Origin: UBA1206 sp045643125
GTDB lineage: Bacteria; Bacillota; Clostridia; Oscillospirales; CAG-382
Length of the DNA stretch: 18,544 nt
NCBI GenBank assembly: GCA_045643125.1
Contig: JAZUKE010000014.1
Location: 1 to 18,544 of the forward strand
Direction: 5' to 3'
Of this stretch, positions 8,015-15,322 are shown in pieces (the first letter of the stretch is position 1; each line of letters begins with the position of its first letter). A program made the position numbers and the translations under genes. Below the pieces are notes generated by a model that worked only from the letters and a program-made list of their open reading frames with translations, was not told where the DNA came from and searched no databases.

Positions 8015-8803
8015 TTAATTCAGTCTTATTGCCTTGACCGGGCAGGACGCGGCACATTCGCCGCAGCCGGTGCATTTTTCGGTGTCAACGGAAGCACGGT
8101 TGTTTATCATCGTGATCGCGCCGTTCGGGCAGGTCTTGACGCATTTCGTGCAGCCGATACAGCCGGCGGAGCAGGCGGCGCGCGTTTCGGCGCCCTTGTC
8201 GTCGTTGTGGCAGGCGACTTTTGCGGTGTCACCGGCAACGACGAGCGAAATGAGGTTCTTGGGGCAGGTCTTTACGCACATACCGCAGCCGCGGCACTTG
8301 GAGCAATCGACCTTTGCCACACCGTCAACTATCGAAATGGCGTTGTATTGGCAGGCAGCCACGCAGTCGCCGTGACCGAGACAGCCGTATTTGCATTTTG
8401 TTTCGCCGAGGCAGACGAGTTTTGCGCCGCGGCAGGTCATAACGCCCTTGTAATCGACGACCTTCGGAGTGTTTCCGAGGTGTCCCGTACAATGTACGAA
8501 CGCGACCTTTTTCTGGGTCGAAGCGGTCTCGACGCCGAGGATGGCGCAGATCTTTCTGACGCCCTCTTCACCGCCGACGGGGCAGAGAGTGGTCTTTACT
8601 TTGCCCGTGGCAAGTGCTTTTGCATAATCGGCACAGCCCGCGAACGAGCAGGAGCCGCAGTTTGCGCCCGGCAGGACTTCGAGAAGCTTCTGCTCGGTCT
8701 CGTTTACCTTGACCTGGAATACGATAGACGCGATGCCGAGCCCGATACCGGCGACAAGCCCGATGGACGCGACAACTATCACAGCTATAAGAATAGGACT
8801 CAT
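8015..8803 (-). CDS. rnfB: Rnf complex subunit RnfB, polyferredoxin
   Basis: The Fe-S subunit that accepts electrons from ferredoxin. It has 262 residues: an N-terminal membrane anchor (about 4-28), then a four-Cys cluster site with Cys49, Cys52, Cys57 and Cys74. Several ferredoxin-type clusters follow: CKYGCLGHGDCVAAC (137-151) paired with CSKCRGCGMCVKTCP (167-181), CSAGCIGCTKCVKTCP (211-226), and CTGCGECAASCP near the C-terminus (Cys244, 247, 250, 254). This long form is typical of clostridial RnfB. GGGGGTG, inside the end of rnfA, serves as the ribosome binding site; the two genes are four bases apart. It is the last rnf gene before the GT-C-like membrane gene. Confidence 0.96.
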   Translation of the reverse strand: MSPILIAVIVVASIGLVAGIGLGIASIVFQVKVNETEQKLLEVLPGANCGSCSFAGCADYAKALATGKVKTTLCPVGGEEGVRKICAILGVETASTQKKVAFVHCTGHLGNTPKVVDYKGVMTCRGAKLVCLGETKCKYGCLGHGDCVAACQYNAISIVDGVAKVDCSKCRGCGMCVKTCPKNLISLVVAGDTAKVACHNDDKGAETRAACSAGCIGCTKCVKTCPNGAITMINNRASVDTEKCTGCGECAASCPVKAIRLN

Positions 8804-8807
8804 TACG

Positions 8808-9437
8808 TTACACCCCCAGCAGATTTTCTACGATACCGCCGAAGCCGAGGAACGAAAGCGCGACTATGGACGCGGCGATAAGGGTTATGGGAAGTCCCGT
8901 GAGGAACTTGGGGATATCGGCATCCTCCATTTTCTGTCTGACGCCCGAGAAAAGCACCATTGCCACGAGATAGCCGACACCGGAGCCGAGCGCATTGACG
9001 AGAGCGGAAAGATAACCGTATTCACTGCCGTAGATCATATTACCCGTTCTGTCGGCGCAAAGCACGGTGACGGCAAGAACGGCGCAGTTTGTGGTGATAA
9101 GCGGAAGATACACGCCGAGAGCCTTGTAAAGACCGGGTATGTACTTTTTCAGCACGGCTTCGACAAGCTGAACGAGAGCCGCGATAACGAGGATGAAGAC
9201 GATCGTCTGGAGATAGCCGAGATCGAAGGCGTCAAGTATGTAATGCTGAATGGGCCAGGTGACGGCGACCGCCATCGTCATAACGAAGGTGACGGCAAGC
9301 GACATACCGACCGCGGTATTGAGCTTTTTGGACACGCCGAGGAACGGGCAGATACCGATTGACTGCGAAAGAACGTAGTTTTCGGTAAGGATGGACGAAA
9401 GGACTATCGCAAGGAGAGAGATAAGAGCGGAATTCAT
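8808..9437 (-). CDS. rnfA: Rnf complex subunit RnfA
   Basis: An integral membrane subunit of 209 residues with six hydrophobic segments, homologous to RnfE and to NqrE of the sodium-pumping NADH:quinone reductase. The conserved half-channel cysteines are Cys30 in SIGICPFLGVS and Cys118 in LPLITTNCAVL. In Rnf and Nqr structures the paired cysteines of RnfA and RnfE hold an Fe-S cluster in the membrane. The start ATG overlaps the rnfE TGA as ATGA, with a strong GGAGGAG upstream, so translation is probably coupled. Confidence 0.97.
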   Translation of the reverse strand: MNSALISLLAIVLSSILTENYVLSQSIGICPFLGVSKKLNTAVGMSLAVTFVMTMAVAVTWPIQHYILDAFDLGYLQTIVFILVIAALVQLVEAVLKKYIPGLYKALGVYLPLITTNCAVLAVTVLCADRTGNMIYGSEYGYLSALVNALGSGVGYLVAMVLFSGVRQKMEDADIPKFLTGLPITLIAASIVALSFLGFGGIVENLLGV

Positions 9438-10117
9438 TTGTTTTCTCCTCCTTCTTCAGCCTTTTTGTCGCAGTTGTGGCACATACCCGCCATAGGGCAG
9501 TTGGTGCAGCCGGGTTCCTTGTTGGGACGTTTGGCGATCTTGTTGGCAATAGCCATAAGCAGACCGTACACGAAAAATCCGCCTGCGGTCATACTGAAAA
9601 TGCCGATCGGTTCAAGTATCGACGGGGTGACGCGAAGCCCGAAAACGGTTCCGCTGCCGAGGATCTCGCGGATGATGCCCATTGTGGTTATCGCAAGGGT
9701 AAAGCCGCAGCCCATTCCGAGACCGTCGAGGATCGACGGAACGACCTTGTTTTTGGAAGCGAACATTTCGGCTCTGCCGAGGATGATGCAGTTCACGACG
9801 ATGAGCGGCAGAAAGATGCCGAGCGATTCGTCAAGCGACGGAACGTAAGCCTTTATGAGCATCTGTATCACCGACACGAACGAAGCGATGACGGTGATGA
9901 AAGCGGGGATACGCACGGAATCGGGGATGAAGCGTTTGAGCAGCGATATCGCCGCGTTGGAGCAGACCAGCACGAGCGTTGCGGCGATGCCCATACCGAG
10001 CGAGTCGGTCGCCGAAGACGAAATGGCAAGCGTCGGGCAGGTGCCGAGGACGAGAACGAGAGTGGGGTTTTCTTTGATAAGACCTTTGGTAAACTCTTTG
10101 AGATAACCTTTTTTCAT
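9434..10117 (-). CDS. rnfE: Rnf complex subunit RnfE with Cys-rich C-terminal tail
   Basis: An integral membrane subunit of 227 residues with about six hydrophobic segments, pseudo-symmetric partner of RnfA. The membrane cysteines are Cys27 in LVLGTCPTLA and Cys110 in LIVVNCIILGRAEMFA, proposed ligands of the shared intramembrane cluster. After the last helix (about residue 195), a short tail contains Cys204, Cys207, Cys213 and Cys216 in the pattern CxxCx5CxxC. I believe clostridial RnfE proteins often have such a tail while the Vibrio form does not, but I could not compare. The start overlaps the rnfG stop as ATGA, with GGAGGAG ahead of it. Confidence 0.96.
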   Translation of the reverse strand: MKKGYLKEFTKGLIKENPTLVLVLGTCPTLAISSSATDSLGMGIAATLVLVCSNAAISLLKRFIPDSVRIPAFITVIASFVSVIQMLIKAYVPSLDESLGIFLPLIVVNCIILGRAEMFASKNKVVPSILDGLGMGCGFTLAITTMGIIREILGSGTVFGLRVTPSILEPIGIFSMTAGGFFVYGLLMAIANKIAKRPNKEPGCTNCPMAGMCHNCDKKAEEGGENK

Positions 10118-10647
10118 TTCGCGTCTCCTCCTTTCACTTCGTTATATTTTTCAACGGCGGCGTTCACGGCGGAGATAACACCGTTAGTTGTGCGGGTCGC
10201 ACCCGTCCAGCCGTCTATGTTTTTGCCTTTTACGAACGTTTCGGCAGTTTTTCCTGCGTATTCGTCGGTAAAATTATTTGCAATGGCTTTTCCGCCGTAG
10301 CTCGACGTTTCGCTGTGCGAAAGCACGGTGACGCCGGTGATCTTTCCGTCGGAGTTTATTCCGGTCATAACGGAGATCGCTCCGCCGTAGCCCTTGCCCT
10401 CGGTGACGAATATGTAGCCGATGACGTTTCCGTTTCCGTCAAGGCAGTTCACGAATCCGTCTTTTTCCTCAAACGAAGCGGCTTCCGCGAAGACCTCGCC
10501 TCTCTGTTTGATCTCCGCCTGCTTTGCGCTGTCCGCGATGATGCCGGAGGTGAGCTGATTGGTGAACGCAAGCAGCAGCGACGCCGCAAGGCATATACAG
10601 ACGAGCGACAAAGTGGGATAAAGTATCTTTTTATAGTCGAATTTCAT
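10114..10647 (-). CDS. rnfG: Rnf complex subunit RnfG, covalent flavoprotein
   Basis: A 177-residue subunit with one N-terminal membrane segment (about 9-28) and an FMN-binding domain on the outer face. The flavinylation motif is DGWTGATRTTNG, in which Thr151 of TGAT should carry FMN through a phosphoester bond made by ApbE. SETSSYGGKAI and GVTVLSHSET are typical of the family. The start overlaps the rnfD stop as ATGA, with an AAAGGAG ribosome binding site. The apbE gene that should modify it heads the same operon. Confidence 0.96.
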   Translation of the reverse strand: MKFDYKKILYPTLSLVCICLAASLLLAFTNQLTSGIIADSAKQAEIKQRGEVFAEAASFEEKDGFVNCLDGNGNVIGYIFVTEGKGYGGAISVMTGINSDGKITGVTVLSHSETSSYGGKAIANNFTDEYAGKTAETFVKGKNIDGWTGATRTTNGVISAVNAAVEKYNEVKGGDAK

Positions 10648-11564
10648 TTCTTTTTGCTCCTTTCCTCACCGAAAGCCTTCGGGATGAAAAGATTGTCGAG
10701 CTGGGGCGCGATTATGTTCATAAGGAGTATCGCATAAGAAACGCCCTCGGGCAGGCTGCCGTAAACGCGGATAAGTATGGTGAACACGCCGCAGCCGCAG
10801 CCGAATATTATCTTGCCGGGGAGAGATATGGGGGAGGTCGCGTAGTCGGTAGCCATAAACACTGCGCCGAAGAGCAGACCGCCGGAAAGTATCTGATAAA
10901 GCACGTCCTGTCCGCAGATGAGCGACATTATCGCCGCGCTTCCGATGAATGCGAGGGGAATGACGGGGGACACGACACGGCGGTAAAGCAGATACGCAAA
11001 GCCGAGAAGGATGGCAAGCGAGCAGGTCTCGCCGATACAGCCGCCGCAGTTGCCGATAAAGAGGTCAAAATAACCGTATGCGCCTTCGCCTGCGGCAAGC
11101 GGAGTCGCGCTCGTCACGGCGTCGGTCATAAAGTTGGTGTTTCTCCATATACTCAGCGCGGAGAACGAAACGAGGAGGATTATTCTTGCGGTGCAGGCGG
11201 GGTTTGCGATGTTTTTGCCGATACCGCCGAACATCTGCTTGACGACCGCTATCGCGGCAACGGCGCCGAAAGCGGCGATAAGCACGTTGCAGTCGGGCGG
11301 AAGTATGAGCCCGAGTATCACGCCGGTGACGGCAGCCGAAAGATCGCCGACCGTCTGCGGACGTTTGAGTATTTTACGGCTGAGGTATTCGGTGAATATC
11401 GCCGTCGCGGTGGTGACCGCCACTACGAGAAGCGCGTTGAAGCCGAAATATACGATGCCTGCGATGACGCACGGAGCAAGCGCTATGAGAACGTCACGCA
11501 TTATCGTGGTCGTGCTGTCCTTTCCTCTGATATGAGGAGATGACGAAACGATAAGTTTATCCAT
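10644..11564 (-). CDS. rnfD: Rnf complex subunit RnfD
   Basis: An integral membrane subunit of 306 residues with about ten hydrophobic segments, homologous to NqrB. The covalent FMN site is TSATP at residues 151-155, with Thr154 the expected attachment point. GGIGKNIANPA (113-123) is a family signature. It forms part of the ion-pumping membrane core with RnfA, RnfE and RnfG. The start lies 18 bases after the rnfC stop with AAAGGAG before it, the widest junction among the rnf genes. Confidence 0.95.
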   Translation of the reverse strand: MDKLIVSSSPHIRGKDSTTTIMRDVLIALAPCVIAGIVYFGFNALLVVAVTTATAIFTEYLSRKILKRPQTVGDLSAAVTGVILGLILPPDCNVLIAAFGAVAAIAVVKQMFGGIGKNIANPACTARIILLVSFSALSIWRNTNFMTDAVTSATPLAAGEGAYGYFDLFIGNCGGCIGETCSLAILLGFAYLLYRRVVSPVIPLAFIGSAAIMSLICGQDVLYQILSGGLLFGAVFMATDYATSPISLPGKIIFGCGCGVFTILIRVYGSLPEGVSYAILLMNIIAPQLDNLFIPKAFGEERSKKK

Positions 11565-11582
11565 TGTTTTTCCGCTCCTTTC

Positions 11583-12917
11583 CTATTTCTGCTTTGATTC
11601 GCGGAGCGCCGCTTTTGCAAGACGCATCTGCTGGGTGATATGACGTTTTGCGGGGCAGTTGAACGTGCAGCACCCGCATTCGATACAGCTCATCACGTTG
11701 AGCTTTTCAAGAAGCGGCATATCGTTTCTTGACGCGGCTTTCACGATCTTTACGGGCTGGAGCTTCATCGGGCAGGACGCGACGCAGCGTCCGCAGTTGA
11801 TGCAGTCGGTCTCCTCGGGGATGTCCGCATCGTCTTCCTTGAATGCGAGAATGGCGTTGTTCTGTTTGAGAACGGGAACGGATATGTCGGAAAGGGCGCT
11901 GCCCATCATAGGTCCGCCGGAAAGCACTTTGCGGTAATCCTTTGCGTCGCAGCAGTCAAGGACGTAGCTCACGGGTGTGCCTATCGGAACTATCACGTTG
12001 CCGTTGTTTCCGACAGCCGAGCCGTCAACGGTTATGCGCTTTGAAACGAGCGGCATACCCGTTTTGAGGTAGTTTGCGATAAACGAAAGAGTGGTCATAT
12101 TCATAACCACGCAGCCCGCGTCGAGCGGGAGCTTGCCCGTGGGCACGACACGCTTGGTGCAGGCGTAGATAAGCATTTTTTCAGCACCCTGCGGATATCT
12201 CGTCTTGAGCTTGAGTACCTTTACTCTGTCGTCGGGGTCGTTCGTTTCGTTTTCGGCGATATCGTTGAGCAGTTTTATCGCGTCGGGCTTGTTTTCCTCA
12301 ATGCCGATGATGACTCTTTTGAACGGGATAATGTCTATCAGCGCGTAGATGGCGCTCATTATTCCCCACGAGTTTTCAAGTATCTCGCGGTGGTCGGACG
12401 TTATGTAAGGCTCACATTCGGCACCGTTGATGATGAGAGTATCGGCTTTTTCGGGCGGAAAATTCATTTTGACGTGCGTCGGGAATCCGGCACCGCCGAG
12501 ACCTACCGCGCCGGATGCGCGGAGAGCGTCAAGCAGTCCTTTTGCGTCGTTGACGACGGGAGGCGCTATCGAGGGATCGGCTTCCTGCAAGCCGTCGGAG
12601 TCTATCACTACCGCGTCGCACTTGCTTCCGTTCGGAAGACGGATCTGCGTTATCTTTTTGACCTGTCCGGAGACCGATGCGTGTATCGGAGCCGACACGA
12701 ACGAGGTGCTGTCGCCTATTTTCTGTCCGACATAGACGTGGTCGCCGACTGCGACGCACGGAGTCGCCGGTGCGCCGATGTGCATCTGCATAGGGATGAT
12801 GACCTGCGGAGGTATCGGCAGGAAGCGAGTTTCCTTTTCGGAGGTGTTTTTGTGGTGGGGTACGTTTGCTCCTCCGTGAGTCCGGAACGGTTTGGATGGG
12901 AATTTTGCTTTTTCCAT
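11583..12917 (-). CDS. rnfC: Rnf complex subunit RnfC, NADH dehydrogenase-like
   Basis: The peripheral subunit that passes electrons to NAD+, related to the 51-kDa subunit of complex I. It has 444 residues. An N-terminal part with FRTHGGANVPHHKNT precedes a nucleotide and FMN binding region, GAVGLGGAGFPTHVK (136-150) and IINGAECEPYITSD (162-175). Two C-terminal 4Fe-4S motifs are CINCGRCVASCP (Cys372, 375, 378, 382) and CIECGCCTFNCP (Cys411, 414, 417, 421). AAAGG about nine bases upstream supports the start. It is the first structural rnf gene, 33 bases after the gx gene. Confidence 0.97.
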   Translation of the reverse strand: MEKAKFPSKPFRTHGGANVPHHKNTSEKETRFLPIPPQVIIPMQMHIGAPATPCVAVGDHVYVGQKIGDSTSFVSAPIHASVSGQVKKITQIRLPNGSKCDAVVIDSDGLQEADPSIAPPVVNDAKGLLDALRASGAVGLGGAGFPTHVKMNFPPEKADTLIINGAECEPYITSDHREILENSWGIMSAIYALIDIIPFKRVIIGIEENKPDAIKLLNDIAENETNDPDDRVKVLKLKTRYPQGAEKMLIYACTKRVVPTGKLPLDAGCVVMNMTTLSFIANYLKTGMPLVSKRITVDGSAVGNNGNVIVPIGTPVSYVLDCCDAKDYRKVLSGGPMMGSALSDISVPVLKQNNAILAFKEDDADIPEETDCINCGRCVASCPMKLQPVKIVKAASRNDMPLLEKLNVMSCIECGCCTFNCPAKRHITQQMRLAKAALRESKQK

Positions 12918-12950
12918 TGTTCACTTGACCTTTCGTTATATATAAAATAA

Positions 12951-13448
12951 TTATTTCTTAATGAGTTTTTCCGCGGCAAAGAGGCAAAGCCCCGTGACGA
13001 CGCCGCAGAGAGTGCCGAAGACGAGCAGGTACGGCAGATACCAGAATATCGCTTTCCCGACTATGAAAGAATAGACCGCGACCTGCGCCGCGTTATGTAC
13101 CGCGGCTCCGACGACGCCGGCACCTACACAGCCGAAACGCCCTTTTTTCGAGCGGAATATGAGTATCACCGCGCCCGTAGAACAGAGCCCGCCGGCAAGC
13201 GACAGCAGAAACGCCGTGAACCCGCGGGTAAGCAGCACGAAAACGCTTTTGACCGCCGTCACCGCAAAAGCGGAAGCAAACGACACGTTCTTGGCGGCGA
13301 TCATCGTTGCGATATTGGAAAAGCCCACCTTCATTCCCGGAGGAAGAAGGTAAGACGAGGGCACGAACGTTTCGAGGACGGACGACGCTATGGCAAACGC
13401 CGCGAGCAGTCCGCTTTTTGCGATAAAATCGGTTTTCTTCCCGTTCAT
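12951..13448 (-). CDS. Gx/HepS component I-type membrane protein
   Basis: A 165-residue membrane protein with about five hydrophobic segments, resembling the 'Gx transporter' or heptaprenyl diphosphate synthase component I family (Hpre_diP_synt_I). The signature region is LPPGMKVGFSNIATMIA (35-51), followed by a glycine-rich GFTAFLLSLAGGLCSTGA. The name heptaprenyl synthase is historical; the multispan topology looks more like an ECF-type substrate-binding component, so a transport role is possible but unproven. The start at 13448 overlaps the upstream TGA as ATGA and is preceded by GGGGTGA. The longer open frame to 13559 lies inside the upstream gene and is rejected. It is commonly found beside NusG-II and ApbE genes in Clostridia, which suggests a link to Rnf or flavin chemistry. 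Confidence 0.88.
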   Translation of the reverse strand: MNGKKTDFIAKSGLLAAFAIASSVLETFVPSSYLLPPGMKVGFSNIATMIAAKNVSFASAFAVTAVKSVFVLLTRGFTAFLLSLAGGLCSTGAVILIFRSKKGRFGCVGAGVVGAAVHNAAQVAVYSFIVGKAIFWYLPYLLVFGTLCGVVTGLCLFAAEKLIKK

Positions 13449-13819
13449 CCCGTCACCCCGTCGATAACGGAGTTTTCCCCGCTTATTCTGACCGAGACCT
13501 TTGCGACCGCGCAGACGGCGATCTCGCCCGGCTTGCTGATAACGCCGAAATCCATACATATCTTATCGGGACATCCGGAGTGCGAAAAGCATATCCCGTC
13601 TTTGTTTACGGTGAGGACTACCTTAACGTCGCCGTCGATCTCGACCGTGTATTCGTCCTCCACCCTGTCAAGGTCGATCTTCCGCACCGTTTTGCCGTCG
13701 TATTCGATTATCGCCTGCCTGCCGTCGCCTCTGCCGAGCAGAACGAACAACAGAACGCCCGCCGACACAAGAACGAGAGCGAGTATGATATCGGTCTTGC
13801 GGATAAGAGAAGTTTTCAT
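13445..13819 (-). CDS. NusG domain II-containing membrane-anchored protein
   Basis: A 124-residue protein with one N-terminal membrane segment (about 9-28) and an exported beta-rich domain of the NusG_II type. It contains SHSGCPDKICMDFGVISKPG (80-99), with Cys83 and Cys88, and further cysteines at 77 and 103. It is not a transcription factor; only the fold name is shared with NusG. Its function is not established. Its usual place beside apbE and the Gx gene suggests an accessory role in assembly or redox maturation outside the membrane. The start overlaps the apbE stop as ATGA and the stop overlaps the gx start, so translation of the three genes is probably coupled. Confidence 0.9.
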   Translation of the reverse strand: MKTSLIRKTDIILALVLVSAGVLLFVLLGRGDGRQAIIEYDGKTVRKIDLDRVEDEYTVEIDGDVKVVLTVNKDGICFSHSGCPDKICMDFGVISKPGEIAVCAVAKVSVRISGENSVIDGVTG

Positions 13820-14805
13820 TTGCCGATGACCTCGAAGGCTTCGGCGTCGAAAATGCCGTCAAGCCCCGGAGTGATGTATATTTTGCCGTCATTCGTGATG
13901 AATACCGCGTCGGCTGAATGGTTTTTGAGTATTTCAAGCGATTTTTCCATACCCACGCAGAAGCACGCGGAAGCGAGAGAATCGCTCTCTCCGCCGTCAT
14001 CGCACACGACAGTGACGGAAACAAGCCCCGTTTCGGCGGGATATCCCGTCGTCGCGTCGAGCAGATGATGATATTGCTTTCCGTTTTGGGTGAAGTATTT
14101 TTCATAGCTTCCCGAAGTGGAAACGAATTTATCGGTCAGCTTCAGCGTGCCGATAAGATCGTTTTTGGAGAACGGATCGCGGACACCGACGGTGAACAGA
14201 CTGCCGTCGTCTTTTTTGCCGTAAACGCCGACGCTGCCGCCGACCGTTATTATCGCGCCGGTCACGCCGTCGGCTTTGTAAATCTCAACGGCTTTTCCGC
14301 AGGCTTCGCCTTTTCCGACTGCCGAAAGGTCGCACGCGGCGCCGTTTTCAAGATGCGCTTTTCCGTTTTCGATCTTTATCGAACGGTAATCGACTTTGGG
14401 AAGAAGCTTTGCTATCTCGTTTTCCGTGGGAAGACGGTAAGAAGACGTATCGCCGTCAAAGCCCCAGAGCAGTACGACGGGCAGCACGGTTATATCGTAA
14501 ACTCCGTCCGTTTCTTCCGAGAGAGCGACCGCGCTTTCAAGCAGACGGACAAGCTCTTCGTCACTCACGGTCTCACCCGAGTCAAGTCGGTAAACGAGGC
14601 TGTCGTTTTTTCTGTATGATATTTCGTTTTCGAGAGCCATTATCGCGTCTCTGACCTTCAGCTTGGTGTCGTTGCTGCCTCCGAATATTTTCTGCGTGAC
14701 CGTGCTTCCCATAGCGTAGGATACGTCGTCGGCATAGTTGTCACCGCAGCCGGTAAGGAGAAGAAAAGCGCAAAGCAGAGCAATGGCAAAGAACGCTTTT
14801 TTCAT
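13816..14805 (-). CDS. apbE: FAD:protein FMN transferase ApbE, lipoprotein
   Basis: Transfers FMN from FAD to threonine of S/TGAT-type motifs, here expected on RnfG and RnfD. It has 329 residues, beginning with a lipoprotein signal whose lipobox ends LLTGC at Cys20, so it is anchored outside the membrane. Family motifs are YAMGSTV (30-36), DLSAVGKGEA (159-168), TVGGSVGVYG (187-196), STSGSYEKYF (229-238) and HHLLDATTGYP (246-256, Asp250, a metal or substrate site). SDSLASA (275-281) is near the second metal site. The strong GGAGGTG at 14810-14816 selects the ATG at 14805; the longer frame to 14832 would put the ribosome binding site inside the gene. It is first in the operon and is read from the promoter at 14846-14874. 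Confidence 0.95.
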   Translation of the reverse strand: MKKAFFAIALLCAFLLLTGCGDNYADDVSYAMGSTVTQKIFGGSNDTKLKVRDAIMALENEISYRKNDSLVYRLDSGETVSDEELVRLLESAVALSEETDGVYDITVLPVVLLWGFDGDTSSYRLPTENEIAKLLPKVDYRSIKIENGKAHLENGAACDLSAVGKGEACGKAVEIYKADGVTGAIITVGGSVGVYGKKDDGSLFTVGVRDPFSKNDLIGTLKLTDKFVSTSGSYEKYFTQNGKQYHHLLDATTGYPAETGLVSVTVVCDDGGESDSLASACFCVGMEKSLEILKNHSADAVFITNDGKIYITPGLDGIFDAEAFEVIGK

Positions 14806-14845
14806 CCGGCACCTCCAAAATCTTCTGTACATATTTAATCATAAT

Positions 14846-14874
14846 ATTATATCACGGAAAGAACGTAATTTCAA
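14846..14874 (-). promoter_or_regulatory. Sigma-A-type promoter of the apbE-rnf operon
   Basis: On the minus strand TTGAAA (14869-14874) is followed after exactly 17 bases by TATAAT (14846-14851). Both boxes are at or near consensus. The predicted transcription start is near 14839, giving a leader of about 35 bases that includes the strong apbE ribosome binding site. This implies housekeeping-sigma transcription of the whole ten-gene unit. Confidence 0.82.
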
Positions 14875-14909
14875 TAATTTTTTGTCTGAATATTCAACTA
14901 AATATGTAA

Positions 14910-14947
14910 GAAATATGCGTCTTCGTTGGTAATGTGTGACATATTTC
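14910..14947. other. Inverted repeat between divergent promoters
   Basis: GAAATATG (14910-14917) and CATATTTC (14940-14947) are perfect inverted copies separated by 22 bases. They lie between the apbE-rnf promoter and the promoter of the recD2 transcript, upstream of both. The element could bind a regulator as two half-sites, but an AT-rich 8-mer pair can arise by chance, and it does not match the Rex or other redox operator consensus I know. Confidence 0.3.
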
Positions 14948-14986
14948 CCGAAATCCTTATAAAGTTATAAATAAATCAAAATTCAC

Positions 14987-15015
14987 TTGATTTATTGCGC
15001 GACATAAACTATAAT
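14987..15015 (+). promoter_or_regulatory. Sigma-A-type promoter of the small membrane gene and recD2
   Basis: TTGATT (14987-14992) is followed after 17 bases by a perfect TATAAT (15010-15015). The predicted start is near 15022, only a few bases before the AAAGGGGAAAAG ribosome binding site, so the leader would be very short, about a dozen bases before the ATG at 15035. Confidence 0.8.
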
Positions 15016-15034
15016 AAAAGGGGAAAAGATAAAA

Positions 15035-15322
15035 ATGAACGGTTTTTGGATCGTCTTGTTTTCGTTCTTTGCGCTCGGCGGATTCATCGGGACCGCGGAA
15101 CGGATATACAGAGCGGTAAGACCTGAACACAACGACGAAATATATGTATTTTTCGGCAAAGAGAAAGCGCTTGAAGGCAAATGGGACGTTCTTATCGCCT
15201 CCGACGACTGCGACGGGATACTTGAAGCGTTAAGCGAAAAATACGGACGTATATACATTTTACGGGGAGCAGACAGGTGGACGAAAGAAGAGAAACCATT
15301 GAAGGAAGTATCGAAGAAATAA
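15035..15322 (+). CDS. Small membrane-anchored protein upstream of recD2, unknown
   Basis: A 95-residue protein that I do not recognise. Residues 3-20 (GFWIVLFSFFALGGFIGT) form one membrane segment, and about 70 mostly hydrophilic residues follow. These show an alternating strand and helix pattern: EIYVFFGKEKAL, WDVLIASDDCDGILEAL, GRIYILRG. AGGGG lies about 11 bases upstream of the ATG, behind a strong promoter. Its 3' end overlaps the recD2 start by 46 bases in another frame, so the two should be co-transcribed and perhaps translationally coupled. The clear promoter and ribosome binding site argue that the gene is real despite its size. Confidence 0.75.
   Translation: MNGFWIVLFSFFALGGFIGTAERIYRAVRPEHNDEIYVFFGKEKALEGKWDVLIASDDCDGILEALSEKYGRIYILRGADRWTKEEKPLKEVSKK

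Noticed and set aside
7244..8881. A 545-codon open frame on the plus strand
   Set aside because: It is antisense to the GT-C-like membrane gene and rnfB, has an Arg/Glu/His-rich composition typical of shadow frames, and shows no domain or ribosome binding site.
9476..10300. A 274-codon plus-strand frame opposite rnfE and rnfG
   Set aside because: Its composition is that of the complement of a GC-rich gene, with no recognisable motif; both genes beneath it are certain.
14910..14947. Rex or other known redox operator
   Set aside because: The inverted repeat does not match the Rex consensus half-sites; it is kept only as an unassigned inverted repeat.
14806..15034. Riboswitch or structured leader ahead of apbE
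   Set aside because: The leader from the predicted start is only about 35 bases and shows no FMN-riboswitch or other known aptamer features.
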